Below are positions 12,401 through 25,257 of a DNA stretch of 64,000 nt, piece by piece (the stretch's first letter is position 1; every line of letters begins with the position of its first letter). The position numbers and the translations under genes are program-made. Source of the DNA: Otis tarda (lineage: Eukaryota > Chordata > Aves > Otidiformes > Otididae); assembly GCA_026413225.1 (NCBI GenBank), contig CM048552.1:49491001-49555000 (forward strand). Reading direction: 5' to 3'. The notes below the pieces were generated by a model, which was not told the DNA's origin, did not search any database, and saw only the letters and a list, made by a program, of their open reading frames with translations.

Positions 12401-15400
12401 CCCTAGACCAGATCCCTTGAACTCTACTGATTTTCCCAACCCTTGCTCCACAAAATTCCTTCTATATCTGAGCTGGTCACCCCTGATATAAGGAGAGAGA
12501 AAATTTCATTCTAAGCTGCTGGGAAGCTTTATGATAACCTTGGCCAGACTAACCTATGTAATATAGTCCAAAAATACAATCTAGACATTTTCTATCCTAA
12601 CAGTCACATGAATTCTGTGGAAAGGAACGTACAGATAATTCTGAATGTGACTATTTAAACATCTTTTTTTTTTTTTAACTGAATCAATTTAATTATCATG
12701 CTATTAATTACAGAGCTGCCTCAACATATATTTCCCAAGTTGCCACACTGTGAGTGATGGCGGCATAGAAAAAGCAGTTAGTGGGTTATGACCATACTCA
12801 TTATGAGATATGTGGGCCAGAGCAGGTGACTTCAGTGAGGCATGGAAGGAGACGTGATTTACTTGAAAGAATCCATTGAAAATAATGATATAGGTTCGTG
12901 AAATTTCTGAGAACACAATCTAATCCTTTTCTAAATTATTTTTATGAAAAGGTTAGTCATAAAAACGTTTTAAAGGTTATTCAGTCTCTTTGTCTAATTT
13001 TTTTTTCTTACGGTTTATTATTTAGTAACTTGTCTTGTTTCATTGCATACATCTTAAGCAATGAAGTTGCTACCACTTCCCTTAGAGAAATATTCCATAA
13101 CTTCCAATTTCTCACTTGTCAGGAAATTTTCTTACACCAGCTTGCATGTTTCCTGTACTAATTTTTTCCAGTTGTGCTAGCAGTATCCTCATCTACTACT
13201 TTTAGCAAGAGCAGCAATGAGAATTGTTGTTCCTATTCTTATACTATTCCAGCAGCTACAGGACACCCCTATATAACAGATGCTGTGTAACAAAGGTTCA
13301 TGCTTCAAAGTGGTAAAACTCTAAGCTTTTCTTTCAGAAGTGAATTAACATTTTGGCAATCTCATGAGAATTCATTTCACATGAAAATTCTCTGTTTTTC
13401 AGTGACACACAGCCACAGACAATGTTTGTATTTTGAAATGCAAAAGTAGTGTATCTTTTGTTTTTAAGGCATTGGTGGATTTGGGCTTCATATTCCAGAA
13501 AGTTGTTGGAGTGAGCTTTCTTGGATATGCTCTGTTTATCTGCAAAGCGAAGGCAGTCGGTGTCAGTTTATTCCCTTTTACGAAGTCCTGGTACTTTTTC
13601 TTCAGACTAAAATGGAGGTTTCACATTTTTGGGTCAAGAATGAAGACCAACTTCCCTGTCTGACTAGTTGGGCAATCTGGTGAGTCTAGCACTTTATGTA
13701 AAGTGTGGACACTCAAGTAAGAAATTCAGAGTTTACCAAACCACAACATAGTTGTAAGTGGTAAGGCTGACAGTTGCAGTTGAACTTTGGTGAATACAGC
13801 ATCAGTTGTGAAAGGAAAGGTATTGCAAATGGTCACAACTAAGCAATATAATTCCACTGGGATTTCTGTTATCTTAGCAACACATTTCAGTTCTGAATTT
13901 TGAAAGATGAAAATTATGAATTTTCCTTAAAATGAATGTTATGGGAAACTTGTGAAATGGAATTGGAACATTCTGGTTTGTTAAAGCCAAACACCTCTGT
14001 TCTGAGTTAGTATCTTTTTTTGCCTTTGCTTTAATGTTGTGATTTATAATGCTGTGTACTGATTTCAAAGTTTTATTTTAATTCCAAAACAAAAAATCTA
14101 AATTACTCCATATTTTTACTCTATTTTATTTAAGTATGGACATGTCTCAATCCAAGGTTTCCCTTTCAGTGTAATAGCATTTCCCTACAGGAACACACTC
14201 TATTGGAAAAATTTCAACTAGCTCTTTTTAGTGCATAAACCATTCTTCTTTATAAACTTAACATTTCAAGACTAATAGGAATGGACCATGTTTGTTGTTT
14301 TCTTGAAGTCAAAATTTTGCTTAAATTGCCCATTGCTAAAGTGTGTGATTCAGTGCCTAGAACTACAAATAACCTAGGTGATTTGTTTGCATAATTTGAA
14401 CAGTTTGCCAATAACTTGGGTGTGAACTGTTAAAGAAATCCGTTTGCTCCCTGTAAGTGCTATAGTCATTAATCCTGATGGGTGTGTGCTGTGCATTCTT
14501 TTCAAATATATTGGATGAAAAATCACAAGTACTTGAGCAAGATTTTTCAGGTAGCTTGTTTTGACCACACTTTCCATTGTGTTATTTAATCCTAAAACTT
14601 TGTACCATGGGATGTGATTCAGAATTTAGCAAATAACTCTTAAGCAAAACATTTAAGGTTGTTTCTTTATCTGCTATTGTTAGTTGTTCAAAGCATAACA
14701 ACTCTGAACGGTGTGGGACAGAATCCAGAAGCTAACCACAGAAATGTAGTGGCCAGTTGCCATGTATGGAGATTGTCAATCTGGCTTGACTAAGAATCTT
14801 TCCTGTATTTTTGCATTAAATCTTTACAAGGTCAGGGCTTGGGAAACTTGTATATCAAGATCATATTGAAAGTCTAATATAATTTCTTTTTTCTTATTTC
14901 AGAGGTATGTGGTTTTGTGAAAGAGGGCTGTGGAATTACACCAAAGAGTAACTACTTATCTAACCTGCATCCTTCCAGATAAATGGCAGAAACTGCAAAT
15001 TTTGAAGTGGAACCATTCAGGCTGAAAAAAGGCAAGTGATTGTCAGAATGACAGAGATACTATCCTAACATTAAATACTGCCAGTCATGGGAAAAAAAAT
15101 CTAGTAAGTTCAGTCCGACTTTGATCACTGCATTTCTACAGAAGGCCTGCCCCTGCTCTGCATGCAGAGTACAAGCCTGACTAGACTCCTTCAAAGCGAT
15201 CCTTGTGTGGGATGGAGCTTCCACTGCTGGGTTGCAATCACCTTCTGAATTACCTTACCTAAGAGCATTCATTTGAAATAATATGATTAGAAGAAAAGTT
15301 GCCCCAGGAATACTGGGTTTCCTGGTTTTCCCTAAGGGCAGGTTTTTAATATGAAACTGTAAAGCAGTAAAAGGACATGGAGTATTAAAAGATTATGGAA

Positions 15401-17280
15401 ATCTACACTGTCAAAAAGTAAATTAGTTTCAAAATACCTTACTAGTTCTTTTTCACAAAGATGTAGTAGATAGGAGTCCTCTTCTAGATCTCTGTATGGG
15501 TAGCACATGCTTTATAAACTTTCATCTGGACTAGATTAACGTGAATGGAAATGGAAGGCAAATTCTTGTCTCTGATTCAGCAAAACACTCACGTATGTTT
15601 TAATCCCAAACACCTGATGCCCTCTAAATCAAAGGATCAATTAGTCCCTTCATGACTGACGTTAGTGCAAAACAGGCAGCTTTCATGTCATATAAGTAGC
15701 ATGTATCCCTGAGATATACAAGTAACTTTAAGAGAAGAGCTTGGGTTTTTTGATGCCCTATTACCTCATGAAACTAAAATGTGAGAGTATGGTGCATGAT
15801 GAAACTGAGCATCCATCTGGAATGGCGCTGCAATGTCAAGTAGCTATCAAGATGTTTACAAACAAAAATGATAATGAAAAGAGAGAATGTTTAAATTTGT
15901 AAATAATGTGGAAAGCACAAATCACTAACTTTAATCTAAGAAAAAAACCAGAGAAGATACAGCAAAATCCAAAGAAAACCAAAGCCACAAGCAAGAAGGT
16001 TAGAGGAAATAACTAAATTGCATGTGTGACCATTTTTCCAGCATGTGTTGGAAACAGTAAACTGTGGGAACTGAAGAAAATGTTGAGCCAGATATTGACT
16101 GAACAATCAGACAGAAATTTGGAAAATTCATGGGAGATTAAATGTATCAATGACTTGAAAAGGAAACTGTCAACACATCTAAGAAATCAATAATAGAAAT
16201 CAGAAGTCTCACAGAGACATGGAAGAGGTAACACTTCCAGGTAGAAAAAGGTGATGTGCTACAAAGATGACCTGAGAGGAGGACAATAATAGAAAACCCA
16301 AAGAAATCACATATTGTCACAAAACCATCAAGGTTCTAATGCACTATCCTGAGTCCAAGTCCTCTCTAGACATATGACACAGAGCTAGGGAGGATTGCCG
16401 ACGTACACCACTCATAAAGCTGAGGAAAACTTCATCCCAGTGCAGAAGTCTGTCTCTGAGGCTAAATATCTTCTTAGCTCCATCTCCAGAAAAAGACAAG
16501 AGTGTTACATTTCAGTCTTTCCTTCACTGTGTGGACGCCCAGAATAATATCAGAAGGGGTGGCTGCACCAGAGGAGCTCTCTGTCGGTTGTACTATGTTA
16601 ATTTTAAACAGTCCATTATTCATTCTGTGATCAGATCATGAACAAGTGAAGTTTTTTTTTCAACAATTTTATTACAGTGTGAAGTTTGGATGTGTGGCTT
16701 CATAGGGTGAAATTCATCCATCCATATTAGGATGCCTAAAATGGAGATGCCTGTCTCTGTAGGTGGTAACATAGTCTCCTTTTTGACCAAGGTAAGAAAT
16801 ACACAATTCTAAAGAATCATTCATTTCATCTACTTGAGACATCTCTAGAAGAGAAAAAACATAACTCATGTGTCAGCAATGCTCCATTAACTATAAAAAG
16901 GGCTGTAGGTGAGTACCTCAGATGGAGCTCGCTGCACCCCAGCGTCTCTCACTTTGAATGGAAGTTTAGATCTTAGAACAGCACCAGCACTGTCTGATTT
17001 TAGTGAATTTTCTATAAAACACCACTTCATTACAAGAAAATTAAATGTGAATTGCCTGCAAGTAACCTGAAGGGCAATCAGATTTCATCCCAATACCAAA
17101 AAATTGGAAAAGGAGTACAACTTAACTGAATTAATTGACTAACTGAGAGCTGGAAATGCTGTTTGTAAGTTTATCTGTTCAGGATTTCTTATCAAGTTGA
17201 TATCAAGGATGAAAAAGTTGATCTTCAGATATGATCACATATGATATGCTTTTTCACAAAGAAACAGAGATAAACAATTT
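6436..17280. other. Long gene-free AT-rich stretch
   Basis: No coding gene, structural RNA or recognisable transposon seen. It holds simple sequence: (AGC)5 at 7779-7793, (ACCA)-like repeats at about 7977-7990, (GCT)5 at 9793-9807, and T13 at 12664-12676. A degenerate CTAGGTT-rich patch lies at 11993-12040. Open frames are at most about 97 codons, on both strands, without domains. Confidence 0.55.
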
Positions 17281-17812
17281 GAACTGGAAAAAAAAAAAAA
17301 GGGAGGTAATTCTGCTAGGACAGAAATCCTGGCCCAAGCAGTGCAACACTGACGCATGAGGGTATGCAGCCCAAGCTACATGGATGATGAGGAGCCTGCC
17401 GTAGCCAGAATCTACCCAGGGTCCATCTTAAGTATCATAACATTTCCAATGCAATTGTCAGTTTGTGTTGACCAGTGTGTCATCCTGAAGCAGTTATTTC
17501 ATTCCCCTGAATGCCTTTCCTCCACTTGCCAGTTCTGACAGGTCAGACTAGGAGCTGTGCAGGACTGAACCTGACCCTTTCCAAAGTAGAGTAACTATCA
17601 GAGAACTCCTCCAGTTACCGCCTCCCCAGCTAATACTATATTTACCGAAATCACAAAACTAGTAGTCCGGGTGTCTAACAAATGGTATATCATAGTTTGG
17701 TATAATGGTACATCATAATGAAAGTTTCAGAGCCCTGCAAAAGGCAGTGGTACCTAACAAGACAATTTCTAACCCAAATGGCACGAATTGTGTGATGAGA
17801 TCTATCAAGAGC

Positions 17813-17824
17813 AAAAAAAAAAAA
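17813..17824 (+). repeat. A12 homopolymer
   Basis: Run of 12 A about 95 bp upstream of the C16 tract. Simple sequence. Confidence 0.9.
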
Positions 17825-17917
17825 GGCTTAGAGGAATGCTTCAAAGAAATTTGGGAAGCAGTACACTATTTCGTGTGATCACATACTGTGATGAGCAAGG
17901 TCCATGTTTTAATCCTT

Positions 17918-17933
17918 CCCCCCCCCCCCCCCC
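17918..17933 (+). repeat. C16 homopolymer
   Basis: Sixteen consecutive C, which is rare in vertebrate DNA because long C/G runs are unstable and hard to sequence. The exact length may be unreliable in an assembly. Confidence 0.9.
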
Positions 17934-17954
17934 GCTTCTTTCCACTCTCCTGGT

Positions 17955-18011
17955 AAAAGGAAAAAGAAGAAAGAGGGAGAGAAGAAGAGAGAGAGGGGGA
18001 AAAAAAAAAGA
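17955..18011 (+). repeat. 57-nt uninterrupted purine tract
   Basis: From 17955 to 18011 every base is A or G: an AAAAGG start, then GA/GGA-rich sequence, then GGGGG and an A run. It begins 22 bp after the C16 run. Homopurine-homopyrimidine tracts of this length can adopt triplex (H-DNA) structure. The 97-codon frame 17788-18081 crossing it is an artefact of low complexity (poly-Pro then Lys/Arg/Glu). Confidence 0.9.
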
Positions 18012-21000
18012 CTTAATGCCAGAAAGTCTTTTTGAAGTATTTATTCTCTTGATTAAGAGTTCTCAATTTGGCAAGACCTAAATCAAGATACATCAAAGAG
18101 GGTTCAAAATAAAGAGCAGCTGAATGAAAATATATGAGATGACAGAAGGAATAAACAATAATAGCTGTGCATATGTCTATGTCATCTGAAAGTGATTGCA
18201 GCAATGTGTAAAATACCCGGAAATAGACATTAAAATGACATCTTAATTCCCTAAGAGGAAAAAATCTGCTTACATCTTAAATAAGTCCTGTTTAAACTAA
18301 ACTGAATCCATGCTCCTTTTTGCATTATGACTTCAGGAGCTTTCCCATCCTCTCTGGTCATGTGTAATGTAGCAATCACTACTCTTCCTGATCAGATTTT
18401 CTGCCATGGCTGTGGGTTTCTGAAGGTAAATATACTGGCAACATAGGCAAAAAAAGAATCCCCACCAGTTATAACTCATATGGACAGGATGAAGCAGCAA
18501 GGGTTTATATATGCCTACTCTTTGCTGGCGTTTATTCTCCTTCAGTTGAAAAGGGCTTTTTTTTCCAGTAGAAGCTTGTGTGGAGAGTGTGATTAAATAT
18601 ATGAGGGAAATGATTCACACTTCACTCCGTGATGGCTTGAGGGTTGGAGAAAAGGCCAATAGAAATATATGAAAAGGGAAATACAGGACAAAACTCAGAA
18701 ATATAATAGGCAGCAGAAGGCCATAACAGATTAATAACATGATAGGATCAGTTTTGGCTTCTGTTTTTCGAAAACTCCCCATTCTGTTACCTATGGAAAT
18801 AATGTGAAACAATTTAACAATGAGGCATCTTTGACAATGTTACCAGAGATTTTAACTCAGGATCATATCTCAGCTTTAAAATAGCCCTGTATCTTATATT
18901 CCATTTATTTACTTTCAGTTCAAAACATTGAAAATTAATTTGAAAGTGTACAATGATTCACAAAATTGTTCCCAATGGACATTATTAAAAGTGAGTTAGC
19001 TCCCTGCAGTACTGTGACTTTGCACTGCCTGTATTTCCATTGTGACATTGTAAACACTTTTGAACAGCACCACCACAGTCATATTTTAACAACGTGACAG
19101 AATAATGGCCTTTTCTCTGCTGAATTTTTTCAAGCATTCAGACTTTAGGAACCCTTGTAGTAAATGGTTTATAGCTTATAAGTGGAGATTAATTTTTGGC
19201 TCCAGTATTATCTGACAGGCTATCATTATCAGTCACTAATGTCTTCCATGAAATGGATAAAAGGTCCAGGATATCACTCATGTGGCTCTTTTAAAATGCC
19301 CTGAGGTTTTCTGGTTTGTTTTGTTTTTTGTTTTATCTCCATCTGAGTGTGACCAAATGTGGCAGACAGGAGGGCACTGCAGAATACTTCTGAGTTATTT
19401 CACATATGTTGAACACAAGGTGTTTAAAGATAAGCCTGTGGAAATCAATGCATATATAGACGCTTTTGCCTTACCCTGTGCCAGATAATGTAGCACAATT
19501 ACTAATGCTGCAACTCTAAACAAGCAGCCAAGTGCAGATTATTTGATCCTGTATTTACATTGCTTGCTGTAATTTATAAGAAAGTACTCTGGATATATTT
19601 GAAAATGCAAGATGAGGATTCTGATATGTGGACCAGTTTTGCTTTCTGCACTCAAACAAGCAAAAGGCAGTTACAGGTAACTGTGGAATTTAGCACTGTC
19701 TGTATTGATGCATGATGCTTCATAAAGTATCATGTGCCTCCAAGCTGAAAAATGCTCTCCTTATCTCTTCATTTAGTCTCAAACAATGAGAAGATCATGA
19801 AACAACGGATGAGGTTTGATAGGTTGGCTGAAATTAGATCATATCTCATATTCTCTCTCGTCTTACTCTCACATACTTCTAACATAGCCATTTTAATAAA
19901 ATGGAGATGGAGTCAGGAATATGTTTCCTCCAGTTAAGTTCTAAAACATCTCTTCTTGCTTACTATATACCGCTAGATGACCTTCAGTCGTTGTCATTCC
20001 AAGGCAAAAGAATCAGTGGCCTCAAACTGGCTGAAGAAGTGAAGATTTCTAATTAAGTAGCTAGCTAACCCCTTTTCTCATCTTTCTGCATACCCACTAG
20101 AGACAAACCTAATGATCTGTTGTAAAATAATGGGATCTGCTTTTATTTTTTGTCTATCGCTAGCAGATTAAATTGTCTAGTATATGAAGGCGCTTCTAAT
20201 GAGGAGCCCTATAGATGGTCAAGCACGTATACCTCGGGTTGCCAGGAACGCAGCAAAATGAAGAAGCATCTTCCCAGAGCTGGCAAATAGCCTAATGGAC
20301 AAATGGCTCCTATCTGTGAGTCTACCCAGCCATGATCACTAACTGGAACACTTTGGCACTGGTTTTCTACTTAGTCTGCCACTTATCTGCAAGTTCTACA
20401 AAGTCCTACAAAGTCCTGCTTCTACTTGCCATGTTCACAGGTATGCTCTTGATCCTTCTGAGCTTTGCAAAGCTCCTTTTCCAGCTTCTCCTCCTTTCAG
20501 CCTTCCCTTTCTTCCTGCCCTGCAATGCAGCCAGAGCCTGCCAGGAGTGTTCCAACCCCTCTTAGATCAGTGTTTTCTTTCAGAGAATTACTGCCCCCTC
20601 CTTGTACTGCTGACAGTGGGGGTGTGTCTGCCTTCACCTGGTCTCACAGATCAAAGCTTATCTGGGAGAAGATAGTTGGAAAAAGCAGTTTCTTATTTAA
20701 AAAAAAAACTCACCAGAATACGTAGGAAAATAGGCTCATTTCTCTCATTTCCAAAGCTGATCCAGAGTTCCTACTGCCTTGAAACTGCAACAGCCTAGTA
20801 TTTACCAATTAGCTGTTTGCCCCAAACGTGTTTCACTCATGGCTGCAGTCTCTTCACCTCAGCTCCATCATCCCCTGCCCTTCTCATGGCCTTGCCCCAC
20901 TCGGTGCAGCCTCTTGTTCTCAGTGCTCTCAGGATTTCCTTCTCGGTAGTTTATTACCCTTCCTAACCAAACCTCAGCCTCTCTGACACAGAATCCAAAT

Positions 21001-24000
21001 CTAAAATACTTCTCCAACCCCGTTGTAGCACAAGGATCCCATCCTCCATTCATGGCCACATGTAGGGCATGGCTGCAGAGTAACATTCCTCTGGGAGAGG
21101 ATCGTCATGTGCTTGATTAAGCCACTGCAGCTACAGCAGCACAATCAACCTACTGTAGCTGTGCTGGGAATTTCACCAGTTTCAACAAGCTCTTAGCTGG
21201 TAAGACCTTCAGGGTCATGGACCTTCAGTCTACTCTGTTTGTACTGCATCTAGCACACAGGAGCCCTCAGGTGTTGTAGGACCAAAAGTAACTGGTACAG
21301 GTGATTTTTTTTTAGATACATCAGTACAGGGCATTAAAAACACCTTTCTAGGTTTCTGAAAGTCTAAAGGAAGACAATTATTTAACAAAAGGACTTCCCC
21401 TCTGGCTCAGCCCGTAAATATAACTTCCATATTATTCTGTTAAAGAAGAAGATCTCTTCTTGCAAGATGCCTGCATATGTTTATGAGTAGTTTCCTTCCT
21501 TCCGTGGACTAGTCATATCCATAAAGCTAAAAACAGGTGAATGTTTCTTCAGCACCGGTATCCATGACTGCCTATACATGTACATTTCAAGAATGTGTTA
21601 ATATCCTCAGCAGTGTAGCCAAATGTTAAGTCCTACATGTTAATGTTAAATATTGGGTTTTATTGGATAAGCTTTAATGAATTAATTCAAGTCCTAGAAG
21701 TGAAATATGGGTGGTTTTTTTTGAAACTGGAAAAGTATTTTGAAAGCATTCTCATACTGTTAATAGTAATCCCAAAAGTGTATCTGGTAGGATGCCAAGG
21801 CATGAACAGTGTTACTGAATATAAAGTAATCATGAAGAAGGTTAGGCTTGTACAGCTGAGAATGGTTTTGGAAGAAAAACGAGTATTTCAAGTTTGTATT
21901 CTGTCAGAAAGCAATTCTCCCGCCCCCCCCATAAAAGTGACTCTGAGTGTCAAGAGACCAGCATTATGTGTAAAGAGGAACCCATCAAGTACAGTGCATG
22001 CAGCTGTGAATACTAACACTGGATGAATGACCGTACACACAGCTAGTAAATCTCACTGGGCTCATCACGATGTTCCCTATTTGTAATAGTAAATAAAATT
22101 CTTTGTCCAAAAAGAGTCACCACTTACTGCTAAATGGAGTCATATGATCGTTCCTTAGCCACATGATATTGACTTCTGTTCACTAAATGGCTGACCTACA
22201 TTTGGAGACACGCCTGAGAAAATCACTGCACTTCAAATTCCACAATGAAAATCAACGAGAAAGCATTTTAAGAAGGGAGTCTGAGAGACCAAGCTTATTC
22301 ATGAAGAAATGTAAGACACTTGAGATAATTTTTGTCAAGTTCTACATCAAAATAAAAGTGCCAAATATTTGATTAAATGGTTGTAAATGTTAAATTTGTA
22401 AGCTGTTGGCTTGTCCTTCTCCCTGTTTAGAGAAATACAGGGAGACATTTGTCAGTTCTTCAATATTTTATACTCAGTTTTCTCTTCTTAAATAAGCAAC
22501 TCACCAGTCCTCTTTCTCTGGGACTTTGCCATCTCCTTTCCTCCCCTTTCTAACAAATGACCCACGGGAGAAGTGCTTCTCTTTCCTAGGATTTGCTCCA
22601 TGACATTATACTTACATACCTCAAGACTGTCTTCATGTCACCAGCTCTGTGCAAAGATGTTACTGGAGTGCAGTAATGATCTTGGACCTGAAATACATTT
22701 AAAACATCCCCAGGTAAAAAGTAGTTTTGTCATTGACACATGCTTTCCTTTGTGCAATATGGTTTCTATAAAGTTGACTGAAAGCAAGTCAAAATACTAT
22801 GCAGCTATACATTATTGCAGACACAGATTTTCAGCTGTTATACTCCTCCTGATCTACAAATGAATATTTTTATACCCTTTTTGAGTTCCCTGAATCAGTC
22901 CATCTCCCAGAAGTACAAATCCTCCACACGTCCATTCAGCCTCCCTCTTCAGCAGTGGCTTTAGTGGCTCAGCCAGAATCTCTTCCTGCTGACTCAGCAG
23001 ATTTTATTTTCTGAAGTTTTACTTTGTCATACCAGGAATAGAAAAAATTGTAAGTAGGAGGCACAGCTTCAAAATAGACCAAAAATCATCATTTTCCTAC
23101 ATGATTAAATATTAAGAGTAAAATAATCTACAATCTCTCATTTTAGAGAACTGCAAGATATAACAAATCTGACGAGCTAATTAGATTAATACCAGAAATG
23201 TTATTTTGCTTTCAAATATTTGTGAACAGATAAGGAAGACAGATGTGATCATTTAATGTTCTGTGAAACAAAAGGATTTTTAAAGAGTTGCAGTACCAAT
23301 GCAAAATTGAAGTCTACAACCTTGAATAGAAATTAAAGTGCAATTCAAAGTAAGTAGTTGTCATACAACAGAAAATCAGGAGCCAGGAAATGTCAGCATG
23401 ACCATTAAACACACAAACAAGGTAAATACATCTTTGGAAGTAGAATAAATTGAAAGTGGTACATCTATGTTTAATAAACATAGCATCAGTCTAGAATTTG
23501 AAATTTTCATTCTCAAATTATTGTAGTAGAATGCACAAAAAAAAAAATAACCAATCAGTGTAATAACCCATGTATGGGAAACTATTTGGGTACCCTGAGA
23601 CCAATAGTTTTCTCCCTAACTACCAAAGACTTCTGAAGTTGGGGAAAAGAAAAAAAAAAACAACACCTGCTTGTAGGTAGATGTACGGAAAGAAGAAAAT
23701 AGGGACTGGTAAATGTTGATCACCACAAGTAATGTTGATAAATTTGAAAACTCCCTAGGTGTTTATCGATGATTGAAGTGTAGAAAAGACCGAACTGAGG
23801 CACCAGGCAGATAAGACAGATTTTGCTGCCTTCCTATAGAATACTGTCAACCACAAATTTATTCTGCTGTTCCCAGATTAAATGCTCAGACTACCATGAT
23901 GTATGTTTACCAAAATAACTGACATTATTAATGAGATATATACCAAAGGAATTCAGTAGAGCTATAGCAGCTGGGAACACGCAGTGCTCTTTTAAAAACC

Positions 24001-25200
24001 TATCATTTGGTATTTGCCATTGTACCCAATGGCTTCCCCTTGCCATCTATTATTGTAGCACTCCCTCTATTATTGACCCCACTGTTTCTGATTCATATAG
24101 CACTTTATTTCCTGGAAGATACCTCTTTTTTCACTTTCTGAACTTCTTTTTCAGTCCTACTACATTCTGCATCTGCTTCCCGTCTCTGGTATTATACAGG
24201 GGCCCCCTTGAAAGACTCTGTTTCCTTCAATAATCCCTTCCTTCTTCCACCGAGGTGCTTCCACCCTGTTTGAAATACCTATTGAAGTGATGTGTTGCAA
24301 AATGAAACCTTCTCAATGAGATTTCAAAGCCATTGTAAATACATCCAAATACAATGCTGTTTTTTTTAAAGCCTGTATTCAAACTAAGAAAAGTAAATTA
24401 AAAAAAAAAAAAAGGTAAACCCACCCCCCCCGTACTTTTTAGATCTTTATAAGCACAGTTTGTTTCCAAGTGGACAACTCTGAATCTGCACACTGTTCCA
24501 CCTCTATTCGCTAATCCCAGCCTATCTCCTAGTTGTGTTAACCGCTTAAAATGGGAAAATTTGGTTGAATTGAAATTCAAACTGCTCACTTTCATACTAA
24601 TTTGTAGATTTGTTCCCATGTACTACAGGTAGAATGAGAAGAAACTTTAACAAGGGTAAATAAATCTGCTTCTGCCTTGTTTCCAATAGTCCTAGAGAGT
24701 ACTACTGGTGGGTTTTTAAATGTCATGTATACTGAGCTCTCAAGCCAATATTTCCATTCTCATTTCCACATCTTGAAGGACTCTGTAATCTTGTCCTATC
24801 CTTTCCAAAAGCTTTCTTCTACTAGGGGATTTCCTTATTTGCGCAATGAATTCCACTGAAGTGTTGTAAAAAATATCTCTGGGTATTTTTTAAGGTTAAA
24901 TGAATTTTAGAGAACTGAGAGGATAAGGTTTCATCTTAATATCTTGTGGATCACTTATACTGAACTATCTAAGTTTATAAGAAGTTACAAGTGATTCATC
25001 TTCTTGTATATGCTAATATGCATTATGTTTAAGATAAATTTTCAAAACAGTCCATTACACATGCATAGTAGATACTTACAGTATATGTTACACTTGGATA
25101 TAGTAGAAAGTGAAGCTGCAGTAATCCTGGTAGTCAGGACTTCAGGCTCCATTGAATTCTGTGGATGTTTTGCCATTTGTCTCACTGCCCTCCCCCAAGT
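18012..25200. other. Gene-free AT-rich stretch
   Basis: No gene, RNA or recognisable mobile element. The longest frame, 129 codons at 21637-22026 plus, has a composition typical of random AT-rich DNA and no domain. A pyrimidine-rich patch lies at about 20840-21060. There are A runs at about 23540, 23650 and 24403, the last followed by a C8 run. Confidence 0.55.
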
Positions 25201-25202
25201 GG

Positions 25203-25257
25203 CACACATATATACATATATATGTGTGTGTGTGTGTGTATGTATTATACGTATACA
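25203..25257. repeat. Alternating purine-pyrimidine tract with palindrome
   Basis: Forty-three consecutive bases (25203-25245) alternate pyrimidine-purine: CACACATATATA, then CA, then TATATATGTGTG, then (TG)n. After one TT phase break the alternation resumes to 25257 through the palindrome TATACGTATA (25246-25255). The two 12-base arms at 25203-25214 and 25217-25228 are exact reverse complements separated by 2 bases. Three open frames crossing this tract are simple-sequence artefacts. Confidence 0.9.

Noticed and set aside
17788-18081. 97-codon frame with Pro and Lys/Arg/Glu runs
   Set aside because: Generated by the C16 run and the purine tract; low-complexity artefact.
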